64,000 bases of DNA, taken from the NCBI GenBank assembly GCA_021399445.1, contig JAJTUQ010000001.1, positions 682,001-746,000 of the forward strand, written 5' to 3'. Positions within the stretch are counted from its first letter, which is position 1; each line of letters opens with the position of its first letter. The notes below the pieces were generated by a model. That model searched no databases, had not been told where the DNA came from, and saw nothing but the letters and a program-made list of their open reading frames with translations. Shown here in pieces: positions 46,269 through 57,262 of this stretch. Source of the stretch: Xylogone sp. PMI_703. Its lineage: Eukaryota; Ascomycota; Leotiomycetes. A program made the position numbers and the translations under genes.

Positions 46269-47569
46269 TTTGGTTAATTTGGTGCTTCTGGATATTTGTT
46301 GGGGGTTGTGATATGCGCTCGAGTCCTCTTCGGATCTGATTTGCTGCTGGGTGTCGATGATAGGTTATAGCTCAAGGCAAAGAACACTTGATGATATTGA
46401 TGATTCCAACTCTCAACTACGTCGACTATAGCAGTTTACTTTATAACACGACTTCGGCAAAGATGTATCCCGTCATGAGAACAGCGTCACGAGCGGGGAT
46501 GAATGAACATCCGATAGACCAGAGTCCTTCTTGATGCTCCGTGGGGTGGGGACGCGAAGAGGGAGGAGGAACTTGGGGGAGGGGAATGATGAACAAAGTT
46601 TAGCTCGACAGTCATCACTACGTTACTGCATCGCTCTAGAGTACTTTGGAACCCCGTAACAAGAAGCAAGAACTAGTGGCTAAGAATGGGACTTGGAGCG
46701 ATTGAACTGACTCGGCTTATACCCTCCGGATCTGCTGGAATGGCATGCTACGATTCCGATTTGCTATCGAAGGCAAGCTGAAGGGCAGCACAGCTGGTCA
46801 CAACAGGAACAGAGATTGTTCACGATGGCGGCGGAGGACCAGATTAAGGCATGAGCAAGCACCAACAAGCAGCTAAGCAAGCAATAGCAAGAAGCCCCAG
46901 GAATTGGCGGGCGGGTCTTGATTTCCCCAGCGCAAGTGGGGTCGCCACCTGACTGGCCAGGACCCACGCCTGAAGGGGCCCCGTCTGGGGACACAATAAG
47001 GCCTATTGAGCCCGCACGAGCGTCCCTAAACGTGCCACAGCGGCCGACCCGTCAGCGCCCTGATCGAGCCGCCCAGCGAGAGCTTGCGACCACGGCAATT
47101 CACCCGTCACTTTGGCCTGGAGTCCCTCTTCTGCGCCCCTTCAAGTGCCGACCGGACAAGCCCCAGCGCCCTCGTGCTAGATGGTCCTGCTACGCCTTCT
47201 CAAGACGCCCAGGGAGACCCAGGACAAACCCAGGCCAGCCAAGACTTGGGTCCCCGTCTGGCAATCCCCAGACTCCAGCAACCAAACGCGGCCACGGTGC
47301 GACGCTGCCATGCTACTGCTACCGTCCTCTGGCCCACGGACACTCTACCTACTACGTACCTCGAAAAGGAAGATCGCAGCCGGGTGCGCCTCCCTGGGGT
47401 TGGGCGTTTTGCGGGGTGACACGGGGGTGGTCAGCTTTCAATCTCCATAAATATTCCAGCTCCCAGCAAGATGCGGCATGGATTCTGGGATCTCCAGCAG
47501 CCTGGAGCAGACTGTATCAATTCCTCAAGTGTCACCGTCCCGAGTTGAGGCCTGCTTCATTCCGCAATC
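46269..47569. promoter_or_regulatory. Divergent promoter region, dioxygenase and MFS transporter
   Basis: 1.3 kb between divergent starts. 46.9-47.45 kb is markedly GC-rich (Pro/Arg-coding spurious ORFs overlap in all three frames), unlike its surroundings, and probably includes the transporter's promoter and 5' UTR. A TTTATAAC stretch near 46440 may serve the dioxygenase. Confidence 0.45.
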
Positions 47570-49495
47570 ATGGCTCCTATCTCTGCTAATCCCTTGAAGC
47601 TGGATGTGTCCAGTCACAAGAAATGTCTCACCATCTGCTTCTTTCTCACCATGGGGACCTTCCAGTACGGACTTGATTACGCCCTCGTCGGTGGTTTCTT
47701 GTCGTGAGTATTTTCCACGTGTACTCTCTTTGTGTTTCATGTGGAAGATGTGTTGGATCATGGCTAATGGAGACGGTTGACAGCATGCCCGGATTCCTGG
47801 AAGTATACGGCTACTACTCGCCAACCCTTGGAAAGTGGAACATTGACGTGAGTTTTCCATCAGACAAGCAAAATTCAAGTCAAGATGCTAATGACAATGT
47901 GAACACAGCCGACTGTACAACAGCTCATCTCTTCTCTCATGACCATCGGCACCTTCGTTTCGTCCATGTTAGTCGGCCCCCTGAGTACCAAGTTCGGCCG
48001 GAAACAGGGTTTGTGGGCAGCATCTCTTCTCAATGCTGTTGCGACGGCAATTATGCTTGGTACCACCAGCGTAGGCGCGCTATATGTTGCTCGTTTGATC
48101 CTGGGTGAGTCTTCCCCTCTCATTTCCCTACTTTTCTGGTCTGGGTATTAATCGTTAATCCTAGGCGTCTCTGTTGGTTGGTTCTTTACCTTCTCGCAAT
48201 TGTACGTCCATGAGGCCGCTCCAGCTCATTTGCGTGGTATCGTCTTCGGTTTCTACCAGATAATGTTATCCGTCGGTTCGATTGTCGGTGCTAGCGTGGA
48301 TTTTGGTACCCATAACATCCTGAGCAAGAGGGCGTACCAGATCCCTCTGGCGATCTTCTACGTTGCTCCTACAATTCAGACGATTATGATTATCTTTTTC
48401 CCCGAAAGCCCTCGATGGCTCATGGTCCAAGGAAGAGAGGAGGAGGCAGAGAAGGCATTGCGGAGACTTCGAAATAGCTCTATCGACGAGCACGAATTTC
48501 AGGCCGAGTTGAATGAAATTCGTGGCTCCACCAGAGACCAGGTAGAGTCGAATAAGAAGTGGTTGTTCCTCGAAATGTGGAACAAAAAGAACCTCAGGCG
48601 GACGCTCTTGTGTCTTGCTATTGTCACTTTCCATTCTGCCAATGGTGAGTTATATCATCAACAATTTTTTTGATATATTGCATTTCAAACTGACCTGAAA
48701 CGCACGCAGGTTCCTCATGGGTTAATATCTACACTACCTATTTCCTCCAGACAGCCGGTGTCGAGAATGTGTTTGCCATGTCCATCATGGTTACCTGCTT
48801 GGGTCTTCTTGGCTGTATCTGCAGCTTGGGATTTACTCGCTATATCGACAGACGTGTTATAATCATTATCGGTTGCTCTGGCTGTGCGCTGTCTCAACTC
48901 TCCATGGCTATTGCTTGGACCGTGGTTCCGGGGTCTAAAGTTGCTGGACAATGTGTTGTTGCATTCATTTCAATTTTCACATGGTTCTACGTGGCTTACT
49001 GTAAGTTTTACCTTCTCTGCTTGGGTGTCTTGGCCAGAAGCTTACTTTGATACTTCAGCCCCCACGGCCTGGCTTGTAGGCGGCGAGATCCCGAACAACC
49101 AGCTCCGACCTATCACATACGGATTTGCAACTGCTCTCAACTTCGTCGGAAACTGGCTTGGCACATTCACGGCACCGTACTTCATCAACCCCGCCAAGCT
49201 CGACTGGAGCGCCAAGTACGGCTACATCTGGTTCGGCACAAACACCCTCCTCGTTCTCTTCACCATCTTTTTCATCCCCGAGACGCGTGACAGGACCCTC
49301 GAAGAAGTGCACGAGATGTTCGAGAACAACGTGCCCACGCACAAGTTCAAGTCCTATGTCTGTACCGGTATCGAGTCCTACGCTGCTCAAGGTGTTGCCA
49401 AGGCGGACGTCATCACAGAGCGGACGCCTTACAGTGCTGAAAAAGAGGAAGTCGAGCATCTCGAACATGATGCCCATGCCGATGAGAAAGTGTAA
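47570..49495 (+). CDS. MFS transporter 3 (sugar-porter type), paired with the dioxygenase
   Basis: Six exons (47570-47703, 47784-47847, 47909-48104, 48165-48644, 48710-49000, 49059-49495) give 533 aa with about 12 hydrophobic helices. Landmarks: FQYGLDYALVGGFLSMPGFLEVYGYY in helix 1 and its loop, TKFGRKQGLW, LYVHEAAPAHLRG, the signature FFPESPRWLMVQGREEEAEKALRRLR, RYIDRR, GGEIPNNQLRPITYGFA and FFIPETRDRTLEEVHEMFENNVP. The sugar-porter fold is clear, but the first-helix sequence is shared with transporters of other compounds (for example the quinate group). With its dioxygenase partner it may carry that enzyme's substrate (inference). The transporter at 53.6-55.6 kb is a close structural relative. 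Confidence 0.9.
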
Positions 49496-50918
49496 AATAT
49501 AAATCCATGAATGCCTATGCTGTTTTTTAACGATGGAACGGGTTCTTTCTCTTCTCACGTTAATAACTTTTGATTCTATTCTATTCTGAACTGCAGCTAT
49601 CGTCAAGACTTCTTCAAGTTTTCTATATTCAACATAGGTCTCTTGACATGTTCAGATTTGGTTTGGACCGATTGGCTAGCTAGCTTGATCAATTACACTG
49701 CTTTAACTCCTTATGTAATGTTTTGTTGCCTTGTCTTGTATGATATGTAGACTCACTTATCTGAATTCAATACGCCATTGCATAACCTACGATGAGATTA
49801 GAAGAAATATATGGAGCTAGTTACAATACATGAAATGCCTCCAATCTAAACACTACTATTATGATAAATCAAAACTTTGGTACAACCCTCCTACGGTTGG
49901 ACCTCGCATATGAATCCGCTACCTCGTCGGTACCCACTTCCATCGGGGCCAGCCTTGCCTTCCCAACGACAATGATCATTATGAAGTATGCAAGTAGCAA
50001 TTATGTCTTCACATCAGCCTAGCTAGTAGCGATATAGAAAACCCCTGTACACCAACAGAAGCACATCGGTAATATATCTCCACTAGTATACATGCATATA
50101 TCGCTCTGCAAGTAATCTGAATGAGGTGTGATTATGTTACCTTAAAGTACAATGCAACTCCCCAAAAGGGAGGAGCAGCAGCAGCAGCCTGCCCTGTCCG
50201 GAATTCATATCCGCTGCCCCCGGAGCAGCAGGCATGTACCACCCCCGTCATTCCAAATCCCACTCGTTGGACGAGTGAGCTTGATGCAGCTCCCCAGTAC
50301 CAGCGCCGGATTCTTATTCTCTCTATCCGCGGACGCGCTTTGGTATCCCACTGAACCCATGCTGCTACGGTCCGCAATCCCCCTGTTATGCTTGATGATC
50401 GCCTCCATGGCATCCTCTTTGGTGTAATCATTTGCAATGTACCCGATCTTCGTCGCGAGCTCCAGACGCTCGGCGGCGTGGTCTACCAGGTACACCTGGA
50501 ATGCTGCACAATCGCAGAGTGTGCTGTCAAGTATCCCACGGGCCACCGCCAAAGAGAGTAATGGTCTTCCTGGGCTTCATCCCTGATAGGCCGAGTGCAT
50601 GTCAACCTGTTGGATATTACCGGTAGCTGCCAACAGTTTGATACGCTATGATAGGCATTGGGAAAGAGATGTAAGTTTCAAATTTACATTCATTACTCAC
50701 ATTTCGATTTGATAATAGAGATAGCTTACTGCTAGAGGAAGTTGTTTAAACCGTAATGCTAGGAAGACGAATTCTAAGACGCGTTTAGATAGATATTTAT
50801 ATACTCTGAGTATGTAAGAAAATTGTACCAACAAATCCAGAATCATTTCTTGAAATGCCATCAACATGACCCAAAAGAAGTCTCAGTAATGTTTAAGACC
50901 ATCTAGCCACCTAAACCA
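49496..50918. other. Intergenic region between MFS transporter 3 and the P450
   Basis: Mostly AT-rich 3' flank of two convergent genes, except a GC-richer block at 50.2-50.6 kb holding a coding-like minus-strand stretch listed separately. Confidence 0.5.
50205..50597 (-). pseudogene. Possible decayed small secreted-protein gene
   Basis: A frame open from about 50590 to the TGA at 50205 encodes LLSLAVARGILDSTLCDCAAFQVYLVD... and then a mixed hydrophilic part with four Cys. It has no in-frame ATG; an ATG (on the minus strand at 50580-50578) leads into it only after a one-base shift and would supply a basic start (MKPRKT) to a hydrophobic segment. That suggests a signal-peptide gene broken by a frameshift, or a start hidden behind an intron. 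The product is not recognised. Confidence 0.3.
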
Positions 50919-52729
50919 TCACCACTCACCCAAAACTTTCAACCGCAGCCTCATGCCATTCTTCGGCTTTGCAGTAACTACACCTGCTGGAATAGGCGGC
51001 CCCTCTCCTTCCAATAGTTTCATCTCAAAACTTCCGCAAAACACAGCCAACAGAGTCTTCAATTCCGCCTTCGCAAATTTCTCTCCAATACAGCTCCTAG
51101 GACCATGCAAAAACGTCAAGATGGCATAGTTGCTATCAACGCCTCCGGAGTTATTCCCTTTTCCGTCTGCATCTATCCATCTCCCGGGCACAAATTCATC
51201 AGCGTTAGGTCCCCATAGGGTTGGAGACCGGTTGATCGCCCAGGGGCAGATGTAGGCTCTGGTCCCGGCTGGGATAGGCAAGCCGTTGATTGTGGTGTCG
51301 CGGCAGGCGGTTCTGACCGTCACAGGCACGGGGGGATACAGACGCAGGATCTCGTTGCAGACGCCGTTGAGAAGCGGAAGGGATTCTAGGATGCGTGAGA
51401 GTTCGAAATCTTTCGGTAGGGCAGAACTGGGCGATGGAAGTGCAGCACGTATCTCGTCTCGAAGATTCGTCTGTATCTCAGGATGCTTGGCAAGGAGGTA
51501 GGTCCCCCAGGTGAAAGCAGAGGAAGTGGTTTCGTGGCTGAGATTTATAGTGTAAGTTGTTTTGACTGATTTCGATAAAGAAAATCAAAGACTTACCCAG
51601 CAGCCAAAAAGGTAAGAAGCTGATCTACTAGCATTTTATCGGCAAAATTATTAGACTTGATCAGCAACGACAAGATATCTATGTGCTCTTCCGGCTGAGC
51701 TTTTGATAACTGCTTTTTGTCTCTGATGAGCTGCCCACAAATCCCTCTTAAAGTTGTTGTAGTGGTTTTCAACACCTCATTCAACTTCCAAGGTAGCATT
51801 GAGACTAGGCGTCGTGTGAATATCAGGTTCATCGTGAAGTAGACAGCTTTTTCGGTAGTTGGCTCCAGTAGTTCCTCGTAATTCTTGATTAAGTCGTCGT
51901 TCGCATTGTGTAATGCGTTAAATTGTCGCCCGAGACCAGCAACACCAATGATATCCATAGTAACCTTGTTCGCCCAGTGGTTGACCTCTACGATTCCTTG
52001 AAGTTTGCCCGGGCCTCGCTCCTTGCTTGGCTCTTTAACATTTAATGGTGCAGGATTCTCATATATCTCTGCAGAAATGCAGTGCATCAATTCTGTAGCT
52101 TTGGACCAGAAAATAGGATACAGTTCCTTGATATGACGAAAGCTGAACGCTGGTGTAAGGTGCTTGCGCTGGAATTTGTGCTCATCCCCTTCGACTATGA
52201 TCAGGCCATCGCCAAGTACAATACGCAGGAAATTGCGGATTTCCGTTGGCTTCTCAAAATCATAGCTCTTATGTACGAGTACTTCTGCAAGGGATTGTGG
52301 ATGTGCGAGAAGGACGGCATCCGCTCCGAAGATCCCTTGGATGCGGATGATGCTCTGATCTGGGATTTCTTTCAGCATTTGGAGATATTGATCGCCGGAT
52401 GGTCGCTTGAACGTCATTGGGCCATGGCCAATAATTGGAAGAGCACCCTAAATTAGCCAATGTAAGCATACTTTGACAATAACTGTCTAATATTACGGAG
52501 GCTTGGTTCATACCTTTGCAGAGGGGATATGCCGAAGAGGACTAAATAGCACGGGATATATAAGAACATTCCAAATTACCCAGAGAGTGAAAGTAATGCT
52601 AATGGAAATAAAAAAGACGGCCGTAAGTCGTATCTTCGGAATATGCTGTGGGAATAGCGTTTCAGCCAGTATATAAATGACCACGCACACTAGGCTTGAT
52701 AGCCATGGTGAAGGGAAGGTTTTTGCCAT
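50919..52729 (-). CDS. Cytochrome P450 monooxygenase
   Basis: ER-anchored haem monooxygenase. Three exons (52729-52514, 52447-51597, 51537-50919) give 561 aa. The N-terminus (MAKTFPSPWLSSLVCVVIYILAE) carries two hydrophobic segments and then a Pro-rich hinge (HIPSAKGALPIIGHGP). The I-helix motif AGHETTS is at residues 355-361, EILR (ExxR) lies in helix K, and the haem loop FLHGPRSCIGEKFAKAEL has the thiolate ligand C505. The start is taken at 52729 because the frame upstream has only a TTG. The general look (FxxP, HETTS, WAINRSP) suits the CYP5-like or CYP3-like fungal groups involved in oxidising lipids or xenobiotics. No subfamily is claimed. Neighbouring transporters, GST and oxidoreductase fit a detoxification or catabolic block. 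Confidence 0.95.
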
Positions 52730-53577
52730 TGTGTGGCTATGAACTATCAATGATCAGAAGCTCATCTAAATGGATAATAAATGCACAAAGATAAATGAGT
52801 CGAACAAGATTTATTTATCAATGCTATCGTCTAGGCATCATACAAATAACAAAAACCGTCTTACGCGTCCGTATGGTATGCGGGGTGTTCCTCGGTCACA
52901 AGCAAAATCACATTCACGTTTCATGATCGCACGCTCATGGTAATGTTGATCAGCTCCAATAGTACTAGGCCAGCTAGCAAGCCGCCTAACACGTGATATT
53001 GAAACTGGCCTATTACGTCTCGAGCTCCTTCGTGAATAGGTGACGAGGGAATCATATGTATTTGACACTAATCGTTAAAATGGCAGTTGGTTATACCTCT
53101 CCCTCTTTCAGATTGGTAGTAGTTGATGGCTCTGAATGAAGCTCTGAATATTGTTGAATCTCAAACCATGCCTGTATTTAAGAGATATATTATTATTAGC
53201 TATAAAGGTATATCAGCTTAACGTTAAACGCGATTCCCAAGTACGTTGGATCTACTACACTGTAACTTATAAAATGCCTCTTAGCACAGAGACTTGTGAG
53301 CCAGTACAGGACGTCAGCCACTCAAGGAACGAGGTTGTGGGTAACGCAATAGACTCCCTGGATTTAGTAGCCTGTGTGAAGTTTCGGAACGAGGTCAACA
53401 TTTGAATGTAATTAAGACACTGGTGATCTCATCCAGCCTTCGTACATGCTGATCACAGTGCGTAGACTGTACTAGGAAGGAACTCTCACAAATTACTCCA
53501 GTTGATGAAGAATTTTGGTTTCAAAAATTGGAAATAAAGCTGTATTTTCAAGGCTGGTTGGTTTTAATTTACATCTA
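52730..53577. other. Intergenic region between P450 and MFS transporter 4
   Basis: P450 promoter plus the 3' flank of the next gene; AT-rich, with short unremarkable ORFs. I see no additional feature. Confidence 0.5.
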
Positions 53578-55583
53578 CTAAGCCTAAGAAATATCAGCAT
53601 TTCTATAAGAAATTTGTATTTGAAAAGCGTAACTTACTGTTGTTTCTTTGGTAGCCGATTTCTCCTCCATTGCAATATTTTCGACGTGGTGCACTGAATC
53701 GTTGTCCTTCCCGGAAGTGCTTGCTCTGGTACAGACGTATTTACTGAACTTCCTTGCTGGTAGTCGTTCTTGGAACTATAGCAGATGTGTCAATTGAGAG
53801 TCAAGAAGGGTGTCCAGGGAAGTAGCGGCCTACCATTTCATCGATCTCTTCAAATGTGCGGTCTTTAACCTCAGGGAAGTAAAAGTATACCCAAGTGGCG
53901 CAGATGAAGGAACTTGGGCCCCAGATGAAGCCATACTGTGGTCCTATTTGATGTTAAGGAATTTAAAAGTCAACGGAAGATCAAAGCACATACCCCAGTT
54001 AAGAGCCGCTGGATTAATGAAGTATGGTGCAGTAAAGGCAATGAGCCAAATGCCAAGGAAGCCCATGGAGGTTGCGAGGCCAAAGGTGTATGAGCGAAGT
54101 CGCTGGGAAGGAAATTCTCCACCACCAAGCCATGAATAGGTGGAAATTAAAGAGTTGAAGGCCACAATGTAGATAACAGAAAATGCGACAATAATCTATG
54201 CATTATTAGCCACAGCATGCATATTTATCGGAACAAGTACTCACCCTTCCTGTTGATTCAGTTCCTGGGCTAGCCTTATAAACGGCTGCGATGATAAATT
54301 GACAAGTGCCTGTGATACAAAGCCCCGAGAACATAAAATAACGACGTTTGCCCCATCTTGTAATCACAGCAGCGTTGACCATGATGGCGGCAGTGGCAAC
54401 GCCCGACAGGATACAGGAGTTGGCAAAAGGACTCCCAATCCTAGCCATCTCGAAGAAATATGTGCCATAAGCTAGTGATCGTCAGCAATTATATAATAAA
54501 TTAGTATACCACAACAGGGAGATCCATACATATGAGATAAATAGCACCACAACCAGCCTGAAGGAGAAGGGAAGCAACAGATAGTATGGTTCGACGACGA
54601 TCAACAGGATTTGCAAACATCTCTATAACTGCTGCTTTTCCGCGTGACTGCAAAGCCTCTTCTGCGATGGCGGCCTTCATCTTGGCGAATTCATCCGGAA
54701 CAAGTTCTGGGAACGGTCGTAGCCACATTAGAGCTCTCAAAGATTTGTCCTCATCGCCGTGAGTGAGCAGCCAGCGTGGGGACTCTGGAACAAACCAGAG
54801 ACCAATGAATATAAGTCCTGGAACAACATAAACAACAGCCAGAGGAACCTCATAAGCTTTCCTTCCACCGAGAGGAACAGTGTAGTTATCTATTATCGTT
54901 CCAAGGAGAGAGCCTATGTTATGTCAGTATTTGCGAGATAATATGGATGCTTCCCGAGCTCACCAATTGAAATTGCAGTGGTGAATGCACCAACAACAAA
55001 CCCGCGGTATCTCGCAGGAGCACATTCCTGAAGCCATAATTGAGAGAATGTCATGAGGAAGCCGTTGGCAATACCAATGAGTAACCTTCCAACATATAGA
55101 CCTCCAAGCTGCGTAGATGTCATCATAATAACATTTGCGACAGCACATAGGACGCAGCCGATCCACATTGCGAACTTACGACCAATGAACTTGGCAATGG
55201 GACCTAATTCTCGTCAGTAAGATCAAAGAAAAGCTCCCATGGGTATCAATGTGTTTACCGGCAGCAAGGGCACTGATGAAGGTACCAAGAATCAGCAGTG
55301 ATGAGATTAGCTGCTGAGCCACTGGAGTAATATTATATCCGACTGGGCTTGAGGGATCCACGTAGCCAAATACCTTATTACTTGATTAGAGTTGCCATAT
55401 TTCATATTAGTTAGCTAATTGAAGTCATACCTGCAAAAAGCCGGGCATGGCCTGGAGACCACCAATGCAACCAAAGTCAAGGCCATATTCAAAGGGACAA
55501 AAGGCGATTAAGCAACAAGTCACCAAGCACTTCCAGTGAGCAGCCATGCTCTCATGCCGTTCAACTGGAGTTGGAGAGGCCAT
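53578..55583 (-). CDS. MFS transporter 4 (sugar-porter type)
   Basis: I could join the exons in frame from the ATG at 55583 to a stop near 53578, giving about 520 aa. Eight introns are inferred, interrupting after FLQ, AAG, AISIG, YLIS, STGR, LNWG, IDEM and KETT. Landmarks: FEYGLDFGCIGGLQAMPGFLQVFGY, KFIGRKFAMWIG, LWLQECAPARYRG, the signature FVPESPRWLLTHGDEDKSLRAL, TRWGKRRYFM, GGGEFPSQRLRSYTFG and YFPEVKDRTFEEIDEM. The 3' end has two readings. A final 54-bp intron (gtaagt, tgctgat branch, ttcttag) gives ...KETTA and the stop at 53580-53578; without splicing the frame continues 17 codons to a stop at 53586-53584. The protein strongly resembles transporter 3, so the two may be paralogues. Substrate unknown. 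Confidence 0.87.
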
Positions 55584-56360
55584 GATGACAGACAGCCTTG
55601 ATGCTGGAACTCAAATTACAGGCTTGAGTTTGAGCAAGATTAGAACAATCCCAGGAGTTGGGAAGTTGACCAGGGTCCTGAATTAATGGCGACCGAAGGA
55701 TATTTATAAAGGAGACCCAAAAAGCTATTGGAGGGCGTCATTAATCCAACGTATCGCCATCTCTCAGCCAACTCATATACCGCACGCTTAAACGTCTCAG
55801 AGACGGACCCCATTCAGCGCTAGCGCTATGCAGAGTACCTGTACTTGTGGGGATTAAGTGCTTAGTTGCGGAGAATGCGGGGGTGCATCCAGTGTGGGGA
55901 GAAGCTAGCCAGAATAAGTTTAGCAGTAGATCGTGCCCATGTAGCTCTACTTCAGGGCGCTGGCACAATATTCCGCCGTGGCCCATAGAGGATGTCGTAG
56001 TCGGGGGAAGATTCACAGCAGAAGACCTGACAAGGTAGGAAGAGTTTGATTGGCATACCTTCATCAAATATACGGCAAGGCGTTAGTAGAAAGAGTATCT
56101 AGTAGCTTGACAGGCGTACAAGTGCAGAATGGAAGCCCAGAAGTATAATACAGTCGTGATCTGTGATGTAGACTACAGTATTATGACCTTAAAGCTCGTG
56201 AATACATTCTCTTCCAGAGAGCGAAGCAAGGAGTACGTGGTTTATAGCTCAATCTGTTCAACTTTATACTTGTATATAAGATCTGTCTTCATCTTACTGT
56301 ATTAATAATTGCGTAAATTATATTAATAACTATCCAATATATAGACCTGTGTCACCTTAA
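55584..56360. other. Intergenic region between GST and MFS transporter 4
   Basis: 3' flank of the GST gene and promoter of the transporter (both on the minus strand). A 108-codon frame at 56067-55741 has no protein-like character. Nothing else is seen. Confidence 0.5.
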
Positions 56361-57262
56361 CTATCCTGCGGAAACTTTCATCCATGATTCTCTGCTACTA
56401 ACTCTCTCCCACCATGCTTTCAAATTCGGCCTATCGTCAATGAGTTTGCCCTCTCCAGCCTTGTACAACAAATCCGTGTAAGGCATGTAGTAGATATCAA
56501 TCAGCGAGAACTCATCTCCTGCCATATATTTCTGTTTCGACAAGATCCTGTCATAAACATCAAGCTTCGGGCCAAGCTTCTCGCGTAAATCATCGGCGAT
56601 GACTGTGTTGGTCGGTTTCTTTTGGAATATGCTGGAAGAAGAGTCAACCTGGCTACTGAGACGTTGCATTCTATAACTACAACAGGGGCTAAGAATAAAA
56701 TGACTCTGATCTAAGGTACTTACGGCCCAAAGAATACCTCAGTAACCAGCGGTCCAACAAAAGTATCGAAATTACTACTTTCTATAGATGCCCACTGATC
56801 AAAACGAGCTAGACCCTCGAGATCGGTTGGGTCTGGAACAAGTTTCGTTCCTTGGTCATGATACACTGTAGCAAGATATTTGGCAATGGCACGCGATTCT
56901 AGATGAATATCAAGTCAGTGTATCTACTTGTAATGAGTCGTTGAGCTGAGATGAAAGGAAATATATACAGACCAGCCAATTTAAAGCCTTTCTCATTCTC
57001 AAGAAGTGGAATAACAGCGAAAGGTTGCGCATCCGTGTAAGGAGCTTTCTAGAAAAGCGGAATGTCGTTAATTTCATCATTCCGTTATCCCCAAACCGGA
57101 CAATGGCTGAATTTCGAGGGTTTATGATTGACTCACTTTCGTCTCGCCTTGTGCCCATGGTGCAGGATCAAGAGTGAAGTCTGTTACCCCCTTTTCCGCA
57201 AGCACCAGAAGCGGACGTCTTGTGCAAGCAGACACCGGCACCCCAATAATTTTCACAGCCAT
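56361..57262 (-). CDS. Glutathione S-transferase
   Basis: Conjugates glutathione to electrophiles; cytosolic. Four exons (57262-57137, 57048-56973, 56898-56724, 56670-56361) give 228 aa, the usual size. The thioredoxin-like N-domain has PVSACTRRPLLVLAEKG (a Ser/Cys-rich active-site turn), PFAVIPLLENEKGFKL with the cis-Pro, and ESRAIAKYLA as the gamma-glutamyl-binding edge. The helical C-domain has QKKPTNTVIADDLREKLGPKLDVYDRIL, KYMAGDEFSLIDIYYMPYTDLL (N-capping/hydrophobic staple Ser-x-x-Asp) and RPNLKAWWERVSSRESW. This is closest to the phi-like or fungal GTT2-like groups. Located among oxidative enzymes, it may detoxify a pathway intermediate (inference). Confidence 0.93.

Noticed and set aside
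46918..47589. 223-codon plus-strand ORF upstream of MFS transporter 3
   Set aside because: Pro/Arg-rich frame in a GC island; it overlaps the true start of the transporter in another frame and is matched by long frames in the other two phases.
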